Source: DASQZK01 sp963764345 | GTDB taxonomy: Bacteria > Bacteroidota > Bacteroidia > Bacteroidales > GCA-2748055 | Length of the DNA: 64,000 bases | Assembly: GCA_963764345.1 (NCBI GenBank) | Contig: CAVXSF010000009.1 | Span: 620,001 to 684,000, forward strand | Reading direction: 5' to 3' | Shown here: positions 27,571-36,909 of the stretch, piece by piece | How the letters are laid out: the number at the start of each line of letters is the position of its first letter | Position numbering within the stretch: position 1 is the first letter of the stretch | Position numbers and translations under genes: made by a program | The notes under the pieces: model-generated | Databases searched by the model: none | The model's input: the letters and a program-made list of their open reading frames with translations, nothing else | What the model was told of the DNA's origin: nothing

Positions 27571-28082
27571 TTTTTTTCATTTTTAAGTTGAGTAAATTCC
27601 GCCTTTAATTTGCTTTTAATCCTGCCGATTTTTGTTGCGACATTAGTTTCCGTAATCCCGATGATTTCTGAAATTTCATTATAGTTTTTTTCTTCGAGAT
27701 ATAGCAAAATTAATGCTTTGTCTAAATCATTCAATTTTGAAATTATCTGGTTCAATATGTCCAGGTTGGTTCCTTTTTCATCGGATATTTCCGTTTCGGT
27801 AAAATCAAAAACAGCTGTTGTAAGCGAATTTGAAATCCGTTTTCTGCTGTTCTCTTTTCTATAGAACGAAATAGCCACGTTCAAAGAAATTCGGTAAATC
27901 CAGGTTGAGTACTTGAATTTTTCGTTGTAGTTGTCAAATGATTTCCACAATTGCAAGATAATTTCCTGAATGAGGTCTTTTCTGTCTTCAATGTTCTGGC
28001 AATATGAGTTCGCCACTTTATAAAGAATACCTTTATTACTCTCAATAACAACAAGAAAATTGGCTGTTCTATCTCTGTCCAT
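27567..28082 (-). CDS. ECF RNA polymerase sigma factor
   Basis: 171 residues. Region 2 includes DRKDLIQEIILQLWKSF (about 32-48) and STWIYRISLNVAISFYRK. Region 4 includes NYNEISEIIGITETNVATKIGRIKSKL (about 134-160, position only). The ITE(T/S)NV recognition helix marks the Bacteroidetes group that pairs with a small multi-helix membrane protein rather than with FecR. The partner gene overlaps its stop. Confidence 0.88.
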   Translation of the reverse strand: MDRDRTANFLVVIESNKGILYKVANSYCQNIEDRKDLIQEIILQLWKSFDNYNEKFKYSTWIYRISLNVAISFYRKENSRKRISNSLTTAVFDFTETEISDEKGTNLDILNQIISKLNDLDKALILLYLEEKNYNEISEIIGITETNVATKIGRIKSKLKAEFTQLKNEKK

Positions 28083-28764
28083 CTTTTGGTTTGGGTGATT
28101 GAGAACCTAATTGTAACACCTGGGTTGTACAATCTGTTTCTTGTGGTGTATTTGGCTTCACATTATAAATGTTTTTAGTTACTGTAATACTGCAACCTGT
28201 TGAGAGAATTGTAAATGTCATAACTGCTTATAATGATTAATCGGATGTTATTGTACTCCATTTTGCTTAGATGTAATTAAGAAATAATCGTCTTTTCTTA
28301 ATTATTCGCACAATGGTTCCAAAAATCACACTTTTTTGAAGAAAATTTTATCAGTCAGGAATTCGGGTTAAACTTTTAAGTAAGTTCAGGGAAAAAGATT
28401 GGTATTATGCCTGAAGTTTTTCTGCTTGCGCCACCTACTGAATATAAATTTAACCATTTTTCGGATTTTTAAAACAGATCCGGAACAATAATACACTTGA
28501 AACCTGATCATAACCCGGTAAATACAAACGGCGTCGGATCTATGGCTTTCGAAGGCACAGCCATTCTGTTGTTAAAACAGGGAGCTTATCTCATGTCCGG
28601 ATCGGTTTATCCCCTCTGCCCTTCGGCTTCACGTAAACAATATGAGTCCTGCAGAATTCATAAATAGAAATATCTGGTAAAAATTGTCTAATTTAATCCT
28701 GTTGTAAAAAGGGCAGTTATACCGCCCGACCGGAATGTTCCATTAACCTAAACGAACCTCCGCC
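28083..28764. other. Intergenic between divergent genes
   Basis: A 680-base gap between the divergent sigma factor and the DUF4038 glycosidase. No gene, repeat or clear consensus promoter was found, though promoters for both genes must lie here. Confidence 0.4.
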
Positions 28765-30594
28765 ATGAGAATTTCGGTAAAACTGATGATTGCCATTCTG
28801 TTTTGTGTAAGTAATATCTTACAGGCACAGGATGTAATACATACCTGGGATAAGCAGCAACTTACTTTTTCAGCTGAGAATACATACAAGAATGCCTATA
28901 CGGAAGTCACAGTATGGGTTGACCTCACCGGACCCGGTTTCAGTAAACGGATTTACGGATTCTGGGATGGCGGTCAGATCTTCCGTGTACGCCTTGTTGC
29001 AACCCGGCCCGGGACATGGACATGGAAGAGTGGCTCGGATCCGGAAGATCCGGGATTATCCGGAAAGTCCGGTTCTTTTACAGCGGCAGACTGGACAGAA
29101 GCGGAAAAAAAAGAAAACCCCTTACGGCGGGGTTTTATCCGTGCAACCCCAAACCAACATGCCCTTGAATATGCCGACGGGACACCATTTTTTGCTATCG
29201 GCGACACCTGGTACGCCCTCGGAACAAACCGTTTTCGTTGGTACGACGATGATAAGGAACGCCCCATAGGCCCGACTGCCGGGTTCAAGGATTATGTCCG
29301 TTACCGGAAATCTCAGGGGTATAACTGGGTTAATGTGATCGCAGCCTTTCCAAACTGGATGACCGACGATAAACCCTGGCATCTGACCATGGATGATTCT
29401 GCAAAAACAACCATCCGCTCTGCCTGGCTCGAATTCGGTACGGGAAGTGCAAAAAATATGGATAATGAAGGAGGACGCCCGTTTTTCTTTCCCGGAAAAG
29501 TACCCGGATTCGAAGAGCAGTTCCCCGACATGGACCGGATCAACCCTGAATATTTCAAATATCTCGACCGTAAGATCGATTACCTCAACGCTAACGGTTT
29601 CATCCCATTTATAGAGGCTTCACGCCGTGATGCCAGTATGGCCTGGTATAAATACTACCCCTGGCCCGAATCCTACGTACGCTACATGCAATATATCTTC
29701 TCACGCTATCAGGCCAACAACACGGTTCTGAGTCCTGTTCACCTGGATATCATAGCTCAGAGTGTAAGCCCCGATGACTATATCCAGGCCATAAATGCCA
29801 GGGAGAAAAAATATGGTCCTTTACCTTTCGGCACACTGCTCTCGGCCAACGCCAACCCGTCAACCCTTGAAAACTGGGGAAAAGACTCGTGGGTCACCTT
29901 ACACCAGATCGGGAATATGCGTGAACATAACAATTACTGGTATTTGACCGAGATCTTCAACCAGGAAAATCCCAGGCCCGCCCTCAATGGCGAGCCGTAT
30001 TACGCGGGGTACAAAGATGCACGATCCGTCAATTACGCCCACGGAGCTGTTGGCGGTACAGACCTGGACAATGCTTATGTACGCTCAGCCATGTACGGCA
30101 GCTTTCTTTCAGGCGGACTGGCCGGGCATGTGTATGGTGCTGAAGGGATCTGGGGGGCGGATATCGAACCTGATGCTCCAACTCATATGTGGGAGGCTTT
30201 CCAATGGAAGTCAGGTGCAGAGATGCAATACTTGAGAACCTTTGCCTTTTCCATCGGGAAACGGTACCAGGAGCTTGTGCCAATAGCCGATCTTGTATCA
30301 CCAGACAAGTCGCATGATATCCTCAGTTACGAAGGCTGGGCCTACTGCGCACGCACTGCCGACAAAAAAATATTTCTGGTCTACTTCGAAAGGGGTTGTC
30401 CGAGATCACAAATCCGTGCTGCAATGCTTAATGGTATGTACAGTGCCCAATGGTTTAATCCGCGAAACGGGACATGGATGGATGCCGGTACCGGCAAACT
30501 TATGTCTGACAAAATAGGCATTATCCGCTTACCCGGTTTTCCTACCGGCGAAGACTGGGGCCTTCGTCTGACCTATGAAGGTCCTTCGAGGTAA
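28765..30594 (+). CDS. Secreted DUF5060/DUF4038 glycoside hydrolase (apiosidase-like)
   Basis: 609 residues with a signal peptide (about 1-21, ending NILQA). An Ig-like DUF5060 domain comes first (about 25-105, TVWVDLTGPG and FRVRLVATRPGTWTWKSG). A TIM-barrel DUF4038 domain follows (about 125-500), with FFAIGDTWYALG, GYNWVNVIAAFP, GFIPFIEASR and a late LNGEPYYAG whose Glu is a likely catalytic residue. A C-terminal beta domain ends with WFNPRNGTW. Relatives include GH140 apiosidases, but many family members are uncharacterised, so the substrate is open. It is the first gene of a long run of glycan enzymes. Confidence 0.82.
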   Translation: MRISVKLMIAILFCVSNILQAQDVIHTWDKQQLTFSAENTYKNAYTEVTVWVDLTGPGFSKRIYGFWDGGQIFRVRLVATRPGTWTWKSGSDPEDPGLSGKSGSFTAADWTEAEKKENPLRRGFIRATPNQHALEYADGTPFFAIGDTWYALGTNRFRWYDDDKERPIGPTAGFKDYVRYRKSQGYNWVNVIAAFPNWMTDDKPWHLTMDDSAKTTIRSAWLEFGTGSAKNMDNEGGRPFFFPGKVPGFEEQFPDMDRINPEYFKYLDRKIDYLNANGFIPFIEASRRDASMAWYKYYPWPESYVRYMQYIFSRYQANNTVLSPVHLDIIAQSVSPDDYIQAINAREKKYGPLPFGTLLSANANPSTLENWGKDSWVTLHQIGNMREHNNYWYLTEIFNQENPRPALNGEPYYAGYKDARSVNYAHGAVGGTDLDNAYVRSAMYGSFLSGGLAGHVYGAEGIWGADIEPDAPTHMWEAFQWKSGAEMQYLRTFAFSIGKRYQELVPIADLVSPDKSHDILSYEGWAYCARTADKKIFLVYFERGCPRSQIRAAMLNGMYSAQWFNPRNGTWMDAGTGKLMSDKIGIIRLPGFPTGEDWGLRLTYEGPSR

Positions 30595-30670
30595 TCACAC
30601 ACTTAATTAAAATCTGAATCAGCCCTCATTCCACGACACAGGTTGTATGTTCTGTATTTCAAAAGAGCTA

Positions 30671-31812
30671 TCATACCTTTATAAAAATCCTCTTTTTATA
30701 CATGAAGTACAGTAGTCCCCAAACCAGCGCCAGGAAACCTAAAAGAGCTGGACAATTTCCACTGCGTCACCAAAAATGGCCGTCGTCCAGCCCAGGATAT
30801 AATCGACCAGGGTATTAACATGAATGAAACGGACGAACAAATAGACAAAGATGGAATTCATCCCGATCACCCTGAAATAGAAGGACCATTTTTCGCGCTT
30901 CAGCACATCGATGACCAGATAAAAAAGAGCCATCAGCATAAAACTGATTCCCCCGGCAAACAAATTGTAAGAGCTGGTCCAGCATTTTTTAATAATCGGG
31001 TAAAACGGGTGGATGAGCAGTGACAGGATAAGCAAAGCAGCCCCGATACCCGCTAATAAGTATACCTTTCTCCAGGCTGTCCGTTCCTTATCGCGTAAAA
31101 AGTGGCCTGCCACTGTTCCCATCAGTGTAATAGCGATGGCGGAAACGATACATAATAATCCCAGGGCATCATAGATGCCTTTGCCGTCCGTCATCCGTCC
31201 GTCCGCTCCGTAGGCGAGCCTGCCCGGCAATAGCAACCTGTCAATGTATCCGTTAATTGAACCTTCAGGCGTAAGGACTCCTGCCCCAAAGCCAGGAACA
31301 GGTATGAAAAGCTGGGCACATGCCACGGCAACCAGGATACCCGTAAGCCAAATTAACCTGCTTTTCAACGATGAGGTATAAATAAATATCAGTGAGGCGA
31401 AAAAGTATGCCAGCCCAATCTGCCCCAGTACACTGGCAAACCTGATGTTTGTCAGGTCTCCTGTCAGACCGCCGTTATAAATGATCCCCAGAACCACGAG
31501 AACGACCATCCGTTTAAAAGCCTTCGCCACCAATCTCCTTTTCGGAACTTTCTTTTCGATCCTTGAGCCGATTGCAAAGGGTATAGCAACCCCTGCAATA
31601 AACATAAACAGCGGGAAGATCAGATCATAAAACCGGACTCCCCCCCAATCGGGGTGATCCATTTGTTTCGAAAGCCATTCCAGTCCGGTAACCTGTCCGA
31701 TATAAGCAAAAAGTACTGAACCTCCGGTGATCCAGAACATATCAAAGCCGCGCAATGCATCAAGGGAATGTAAGCGTTCTTTCTTTTCCGTATTATTGAT
31801 TTTGGAGTCCAT
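30671..31812 (-). CDS. HGSNAT-like (DUF5009) membrane acyltransferase, frameshifted near the 3' end
   Basis: The main ORF (30739-31812, 357 residues) begins ERLHSLDALRGFDMFWITGG, the signature of the heparan-alpha-glucosaminide N-acetyltransferase-like family, and has about ten membrane helices including LIFPLFMFIAGVAIPFAIG. It stops early after AVEIVQLF. The next frame continues with a typical last helix and basic tail (LLGFLALVWGLLYFMYKKRIF, then IKV and a stop at 30671-30673). One base is missing near 30742-30750. The family is thought to transfer acyl groups across the inner membrane onto sugars; here it may acetylate or handle amino sugars. Confidence 0.82.
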
Positions 31813-31953
31813 ACAGATTTTTACTGAAAAATTAAATCAAATTTATGATTTGATAATATGAATTACATTATTTTTCCTTCATTTGCTTTATAATCTATAA
31901 TTTTAGATAATTATTCTCAAATTACCGGACTTAACCAACCCACACCAACCACC

Positions 31954-34470
31954 ATGAAAAAACTATACCTCATCATGCTACTCTGCGGCATACTGGTCAA
32001 CGTTGCCACCAGCCAGGATGTCAGTTACAATAAAAATTACCGGATCTACTCTTACCGTTTTGAATACAACGGGATGACGCGGGGCTTCAACTTATGGATC
32101 CCGTCTGATGATACAACCGTGGTCGTCCGTGGTCTGTTCATAAACGGCAACCCGGGAACGAGCGATAATACCGGCTGGGTACTGAACCCACAGATGCAGG
32201 AATATGCAAAACAGTTTCATTTCGGACTGTGTGCCACACTGAATGTTTCCGGCTCCAGCACCTACAGTTTCTATGGCGCAAAACTCCTCGATGCACTTGA
32301 AAAATGGGCCGAAATGGGCATTCACCCCGAACTGAGGAATGTTCCCTGGTGCGTTACCGGGAACTCGAGTGCCGGCGCGTTCACCTACGGATTAGCCATG
32401 TTTGCACCGGAAAGAACCATCTGTTTTGGTGCCAATGTACCAGCCACCCTCAATCCCCGTGAGCCTTCGGATGAGGGCCTGAAGGTCCCCGGGATCTTTA
32501 TCTGCGGGGAAGTTGACCAGACCGTCGGGAACGTGGAACACGGCACTATCGGCGACAGGATGACCCTCAACAGGCCGAAAGGAGCCCTCTGGTCTAAAAT
32601 TGAAGTGCAGGGTATGGGCCATGAACACCGGAGAACGATGCACATCTTTTACCCTTTCTTTGAAAAATGCATCGCACTGCGATTGCCGGTTGATGCCAAT
32701 CCGAGACTTGGACCTGTTACACTGAATCCCGTCAGTGAGGATAGCGGATGGATTGCCCTTGATACTACCTGGACTTCCGGCTTCACTGAGATCTATCCAA
32801 TAGATTCGGTCGAATCACCCCGCGACCCCAACACCAGCTGGTGCCTGGATAAGGATATGGCGTTTCTCGACCGGGCGTACACTTCACGCAACGAGAAGTT
32901 CCAGATCAATACTCCCGACACCGTTTCCTGGGATATTGCACCGGTTCAGAATACGGACATGATCACCTACGATCTTGAGAGCGATACATTGATCAGGATC
33001 CTCGGCAGGACATACACGGAAATTAACTGGGATAAAATTGAATTCTATTTAATGTCGGAGAAACTTGGAGAAGTACGTGGTGGTGGGGATGAATTTGAAT
33101 TTGATTACAGGATAAAACATCTCCTCAATAAGGTTTGCGATCCCTTCACGGCCATTGCTTACGATGCGGAAGGGAATGTCATCTCTCCTGCACAGATGTT
33201 CTCTGTCCTGGTTTTCGGAGGAAATTTCTACTCTGATGACAGCATCCCGCCGGCCGTTCCCGACGCCCCCGGGCTGGCAAAAGAAACAGGATACCGGTGG
33301 ATAAAAGTCAATTGGAACGTACCGCAGGACAATGAAGGAATTTGGGGATATCATGTTTATTTTGACGGAGCCAAACAGAATGAGGAGCCGGTTACCGATA
33401 CCTTCTTCATTGTTAACGATCTGCAGGTTGGTTCACCCTATACCTTTTCAGTGAAAGCACGGGATAACGGGGGTAATTTTTCATCGATGTCCCAGGAATC
33501 CGTCCTTTCAACCGCAAAACCGGAAGGCTTTGTGTATCTGTCCGATCTGGATTTCGCCTCTTCGGTCAACGGTGCCGGACCGGTAGAAAAAGATATGACC
33601 AACGGGGGTGATCATGCAAATGACGGCATACCGATTGTGGCCAGCCACATCTATTTTCCGAAAGGACTGGGCGTCTCATCCGTATCGGAAATTACCTGGA
33701 ACCTGAATGGAAATTATGATTACTTTGCTTCCGATCTGGGCCTGATCTCCGGGAGCTATGGCATTTTTTCTGTCATTGCCGACGGCGATACGATCCTGAC
33801 AAGCCCTCGTGTTCTTAAAACTGCGGGCAGAAGGGCTGTTTTCCTCAACATCAGAAAGGCGGATGAATTAAAACTGGTTACTACAGGCTATGCCAGCGAT
33901 GCGGTATGGGCAGGTGCCGCCGTAATGAATTCCAATTTCACGGATAACATGGTACCTGCTGCTCCAACAAAACTGGTGGCAGGATCGATAGGTGAAACAT
34001 CGTTCAAACTTACATGGAATATTCCCGATGATGATACGTACATTAAGTGCTTTCTGATCTCAGTAAATGACGGTATTCCCGATACCGCGTATATCAATGA
34101 CATCACCCTGCAGGACCTGAAAAGGGGTATGGAATATGCAGTAAAGGTTGCAGCGATTGACCTGGGCGGACATGTATCCGATTACACTGATGTGATTAAT
34201 GTGACCACTCTGGGAAATTTAGGTACGAGCCAAAATTCAGTTCCTGTTCTGAAGGTATATCCTGTCCCGGCAAATGATGTTTTCTACCTGGAAGGGCTAA
34301 CTGTCAGAAGGCTGGCTATCATAAACCTGTCGGGGCAGATCGTTAAACATTTTGAAACGTATGCAATAAATCAAGTTAACGTCTCTGACCTAAAAGACGG
34401 TATATATATCCTTCGGATTGTCACAGATACGGACAGGGTGCTGTATGAAAAACTCGTGATTGAACGGTAG
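31954..34470 (+). CDS. Secreted esterase-like multidomain protein with T9SS sorting domain
   Basis: 838 residues: signal peptide (about 1-20); alpha/beta-hydrolase domain with the nucleophile elbow CVTGNSSAG (Ser near 138), PGIFICGEVD for the acid strand and MGHEHRR for the catalytic His (about 30-235); a linker; a fibronectin type III domain (about 440-510); an NPCBM-like domain (about 515-655, YLSDLDFASSVNG and AVFLNIRKADELKLV); a second fibronectin domain (about 660-745); and a C-terminal T9SS type A sorting domain (VYPVPANDVFYLEG, about 768-838, ending YEKLVIER). It is probably exported by the type IX system and carries carbohydrate-binding modules. The target ester is unknown. Confidence 0.8.
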   Translation: MKKLYLIMLLCGILVNVATSQDVSYNKNYRIYSYRFEYNGMTRGFNLWIPSDDTTVVVRGLFINGNPGTSDNTGWVLNPQMQEYAKQFHFGLCATLNVSGSSTYSFYGAKLLDALEKWAEMGIHPELRNVPWCVTGNSSAGAFTYGLAMFAPERTICFGANVPATLNPREPSDEGLKVPGIFICGEVDQTVGNVEHGTIGDRMTLNRPKGALWSKIEVQGMGHEHRRTMHIFYPFFEKCIALRLPVDANPRLGPVTLNPVSEDSGWIALDTTWTSGFTEIYPIDSVESPRDPNTSWCLDKDMAFLDRAYTSRNEKFQINTPDTVSWDIAPVQNTDMITYDLESDTLIRILGRTYTEINWDKIEFYLMSEKLGEVRGGGDEFEFDYRIKHLLNKVCDPFTAIAYDAEGNVISPAQMFSVLVFGGNFYSDDSIPPAVPDAPGLAKETGYRWIKVNWNVPQDNEGIWGYHVYFDGAKQNEEPVTDTFFIVNDLQVGSPYTFSVKARDNGGNFSSMSQESVLSTAKPEGFVYLSDLDFASSVNGAGPVEKDMTNGGDHANDGIPIVASHIYFPKGLGVSSVSEITWNLNGNYDYFASDLGLISGSYGIFSVIADGDTILTSPRVLKTAGRRAVFLNIRKADELKLVTTGYASDAVWAGAAVMNSNFTDNMVPAAPTKLVAGSIGETSFKLTWNIPDDDTYIKCFLISVNDGIPDTAYINDITLQDLKRGMEYAVKVAAIDLGGHVSDYTDVINVTTLGNLGTSQNSVPVLKVYPVPANDVFYLEGLTVRRLAIINLSGQIVKHFETYAINQVNVSDLKDGIYILRIVTDTDRVLYEKLVIER

Positions 34471-34565
34471 AAGATCATCAACCGGATCACCTCCCGACCG
34501 GTTATAAAAAAAAATAAAAATTCCGGGAAAACCCACGCTGATTTTTTTCCACTTTTCACATTAAC

Positions 34566-34598
34566 CTGTAGAGACGCGCTATCAGCACGTCTCTACAG
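34566..34598. repeat. Dispersed palindrome CTGTAGAGACG-N11-CGTCTCTACAG
   Basis: A perfect 11-base inverted repeat with an 11-base spacer in the gap between two genes. Its arms GTAGAGACG/CGTCTC match the palindrome repeated in the tandem array at 53.2-55.5 kb, so both belong to one family. Confidence 0.7.
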
Positions 34599-34628
34599 AA
34601 ATTATTTATTAATAAAAATTAATCAGCC

Positions 34629-35894
34629 ATGAAAAAACGTTTTCCTTTCCTGGTCATTCTGATGACCATCATCCTGATCTCGTGCCGGAAACAAGAATCT
34701 TCATCCCAGGAGATGTCCGGAAGACTTTCCATTAACATTGGATTATCGATCAACGTCGATGAGGTAAACAGCGGGTTGAAATCGACCGCGGGGACCGAAG
34801 ATTTTACAGTCAGAATAATCCGTGATGACGGCACGGAAGTTTTGACATTTGAAACAGCGTCGGCCATGCCCGATATCATCGAACTCGGGCCGGGTAGCTA
34901 CTACGTGGAAGCATTTTCCGACAACAACCTCCCGGCAGCTTTTGAAAATCCATATTATTACGGCGCTTCGGATGTGTTCACCATCAGCAGCAACACTCAA
35001 CAATCGGTTCAGGTGATGTGCAAACTGGCCAACACCATCGTGAGCGTGGTCTATTCCGATACGCTTAAGAGCAGCTTTACCAACTATTCGACAACGATAT
35101 CCTCTATACTGGATTCGCTGTTGTTCACAAAAGATGAAACCCGCCGTGGATACTTCCAGACCCTGCCGCTCGGCATACGTGTTGACCTAACCTGGCAGAA
35201 TCCCGACGGTTCCGAAAGTACCAAATCTATATCGGGCAGTATCCCTAACCCACTGGCAAACCACCACTACGAGATCCGGGTGAATGCTGCCATTGATAAC
35301 GGTGCAGGCACTTTTCAAATCCTTCTGGATGATTCAGAGATTCCCGTCGAAACCGTCAACATTGGTGAAGATCCCGCCCCGTTAGAAGAAGGTGCGATTG
35401 GCTATGGCGAACTGCTGATCACCGAGATTATGTTTGATCCATCATCACTATCGGATACGGACGGTGAATGGATCGAGATCTATAATAACTCGGATCACCC
35501 GGTTAACCTGCAAAACCTTGTTCTGGAACGGGACGGCACCAACAGTCATACCATCGCTGATGACATCGAACTGGCACCGGGGGAGTATTTCGTTCTGGCA
35601 AGAAAAGATACCGCCGCAGACATCCCCAACATGTATGTATACGGATCTGCCATCTCCCTTCCCAATACCGGGGCGGTACTTTCCCTCTATAATGCAGATT
35701 CGGGTCCGCTGATCTTTTCAGTCGATTATGGTGAGGCAGGTTTCCCTTCCGGTTCAGGAACATCCATTAGCCTGAATCCGGAAATGCTGAATGCCGTTGA
35801 AGCTGTTTCCGGAACTTCATGGTGTACTTCATATTCCATCTACAACACCGGGGATCTCGGAACGCCGGGAGGAATGAATGATAGTTGTCTTTAA
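34629..35894 (+). CDS. DUF4493 and lamin-tail domain lipoprotein
   Basis: 421 residues with a lipoprotein signal (ILISC, lipid Cys near residue 18). The N-terminal half is DUF4493-like (about 30-240; EVNSGLKSTAGTEDF, ELGPGSYYVEAFSDNNLPAAF). The C-terminal half is a lamin-tail domain (about 262-395; LLITEIMFDPS, DGEWIEIYNNSDHPVNLQ, LAPGEYFVLAR). Lamin-tail domains in bacteria are non-catalytic beta sandwiches on surface proteins. It probably anchors or binds something at the cell surface, perhaps the T9SS esterase encoded just upstream on the same strand. Confidence 0.75.
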   Translation: MKKRFPFLVILMTIILISCRKQESSSQEMSGRLSINIGLSINVDEVNSGLKSTAGTEDFTVRIIRDDGTEVLTFETASAMPDIIELGPGSYYVEAFSDNNLPAAFENPYYYGASDVFTISSNTQQSVQVMCKLANTIVSVVYSDTLKSSFTNYSTTISSILDSLLFTKDETRRGYFQTLPLGIRVDLTWQNPDGSESTKSISGSIPNPLANHHYEIRVNAAIDNGAGTFQILLDDSEIPVETVNIGEDPAPLEEGAIGYGELLITEIMFDPSSLSDTDGEWIEIYNNSDHPVNLQNLVLERDGTNSHTIADDIELAPGEYFVLARKDTAADIPNMYVYGSAISLPNTGAVLSLYNADSGPLIFSVDYGEAGFPSGSGTSISLNPEMLNAVEAVSGTSWCTSYSIYNTGDLGTPGGMNDSCL

Positions 35895-35906
35895 GGAAGG
35901 AATATC

Positions 35907-36020
35907 AGAGGGTGCCTTAAAAGTCTGTATCGGAATTCACAGATTAGCATTTGTAAGCGTGGTGAAATCATCTTCCTCCAATAAACGTCAGATTGATCAC
36001 CGGGACTTCTAAGGCACTCT
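35907..36020. mobile_element. MITE-like element with terminal inverted repeats
   Basis: AGAGGGTGCCTTAAAAGTC (35907-35925) is matched in reverse complement by GACTTCTAAGGCACTCT (36004-36020), with small gaps. The 114-bp element has no ORF. Size and ends fit a miniature inverted-repeat transposable element between the DUF4493 gene and the next gene. Confidence 0.5.
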
Positions 36021-36052
36021 TTGTTAACCTGTAAATGAAAAGAAGTATTATG

Positions 36053-36463
36053 TTAACCCGGAATAAAGTAAAACAGTATCGCAACGGCAAGTCCGAAGAG
36101 AATGCTCCAGATCAACATCCTGATGGATTTATTCCGGTCCCTCCGTAAATTCTCTTTTTCCTGAATAGTATTGACCTTTCCGATTTTTCCAAAATTAAAA
36201 ACGCCTTTCATCCCAAAGCCGGCACAAAACTTCAACTGCCATTGTAATATGCCAATGCCGAAAGCAGCTGCAGGTAAAAAGACTACCAGCCGCCAGATCC
36301 TGTTCACCTCCAGGACAGGGAAAAGAATAAGGATGATGACCATGATAAGGCCTGAATACAAGGCCCCGTTGCGGCGTTTTCTGATTTCATCCGGTCCGAT
36401 ATTGCACACTCCGGGTATGTATTTACCCACATTTACTGATGATACCTGAATATTTAGTCCCAT
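36053..36463 (-). CDS. Small membrane protein of unknown function
   Basis: Start taken at 36463, after an AAGGGGG ribosome-binding site; this gives 136 residues. An N-terminal soluble segment with GKYIPGVCNIGPDEIRKRR precedes two membrane helices (about 28-45 and 51-70), a conserved-looking CAGFGMKGVFNFGKIGKV stretch and a last helix (about 117-134). The arrangement of a cytoplasmic loop between hydrophobic hairpins is seen in many small Bacteroidetes membrane proteins. I do not recognise a named family with confidence. Confidence 0.6.
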   Translation of the reverse strand: MGLNIQVSSVNVGKYIPGVCNIGPDEIRKRRNGALYSGLIMVIILILFPVLEVNRIWRLVVFLPAAAFGIGILQWQLKFCAGFGMKGVFNFGKIGKVNTIQEKENLRRDRNKSIRMLIWSILFGLAVAILFYFIPG

Positions 36464-36909
36464 TTTAACCCCCTTAATGATAATTTTCTTGACGTTAAAA
36501 ACCTTCCATAATCTACTGTAGGTCAGAACCTGTTCAGCTGATATCACGGGAAATAATAAAGCCCATGTCCACTGATGATTCCGGCGTCCCTCTGTAGCAG
36601 GCTGCCGGGAAGGTCATCTTTCCCGGTTGGGTAACCAGCTTACCGGAAAATTCCTGGAACGTGTGATTTTCAAAAATCCTGCCATATTAAAATCACACCC
36701 GGAAATAACTCCGGAAGCACTGGCTAAAGAGCGGCGAATCCTTTAAGATCATCAAATGAAAATCGGGTTGTCAAAATGAGACGCCTGACAGGGTATTATC
36801 CGGTCGCACTCTTTCCAAATACACGAAGATGGGTTATCAGTGCACTGAGAGATTGGAACGTCAGTCACCGTAAAAAAAAACAAATGGAAATATTTCCTGA
36901 GACCCGGCT
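36464..36909. other. Intergenic with a coding remnant
   Basis: An open stretch on the plus strand (36579-36746) reads ...LTGKFLERVIFKNPAILK... and ends KERRIL before a stop. The preceding bases look coding in the neighbouring frame (KVIFPGWVTS), so this is probably the tail of a decayed, frameshifted gene. The source family is not certain. The rest holds nothing recognised. Confidence 0.4.
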
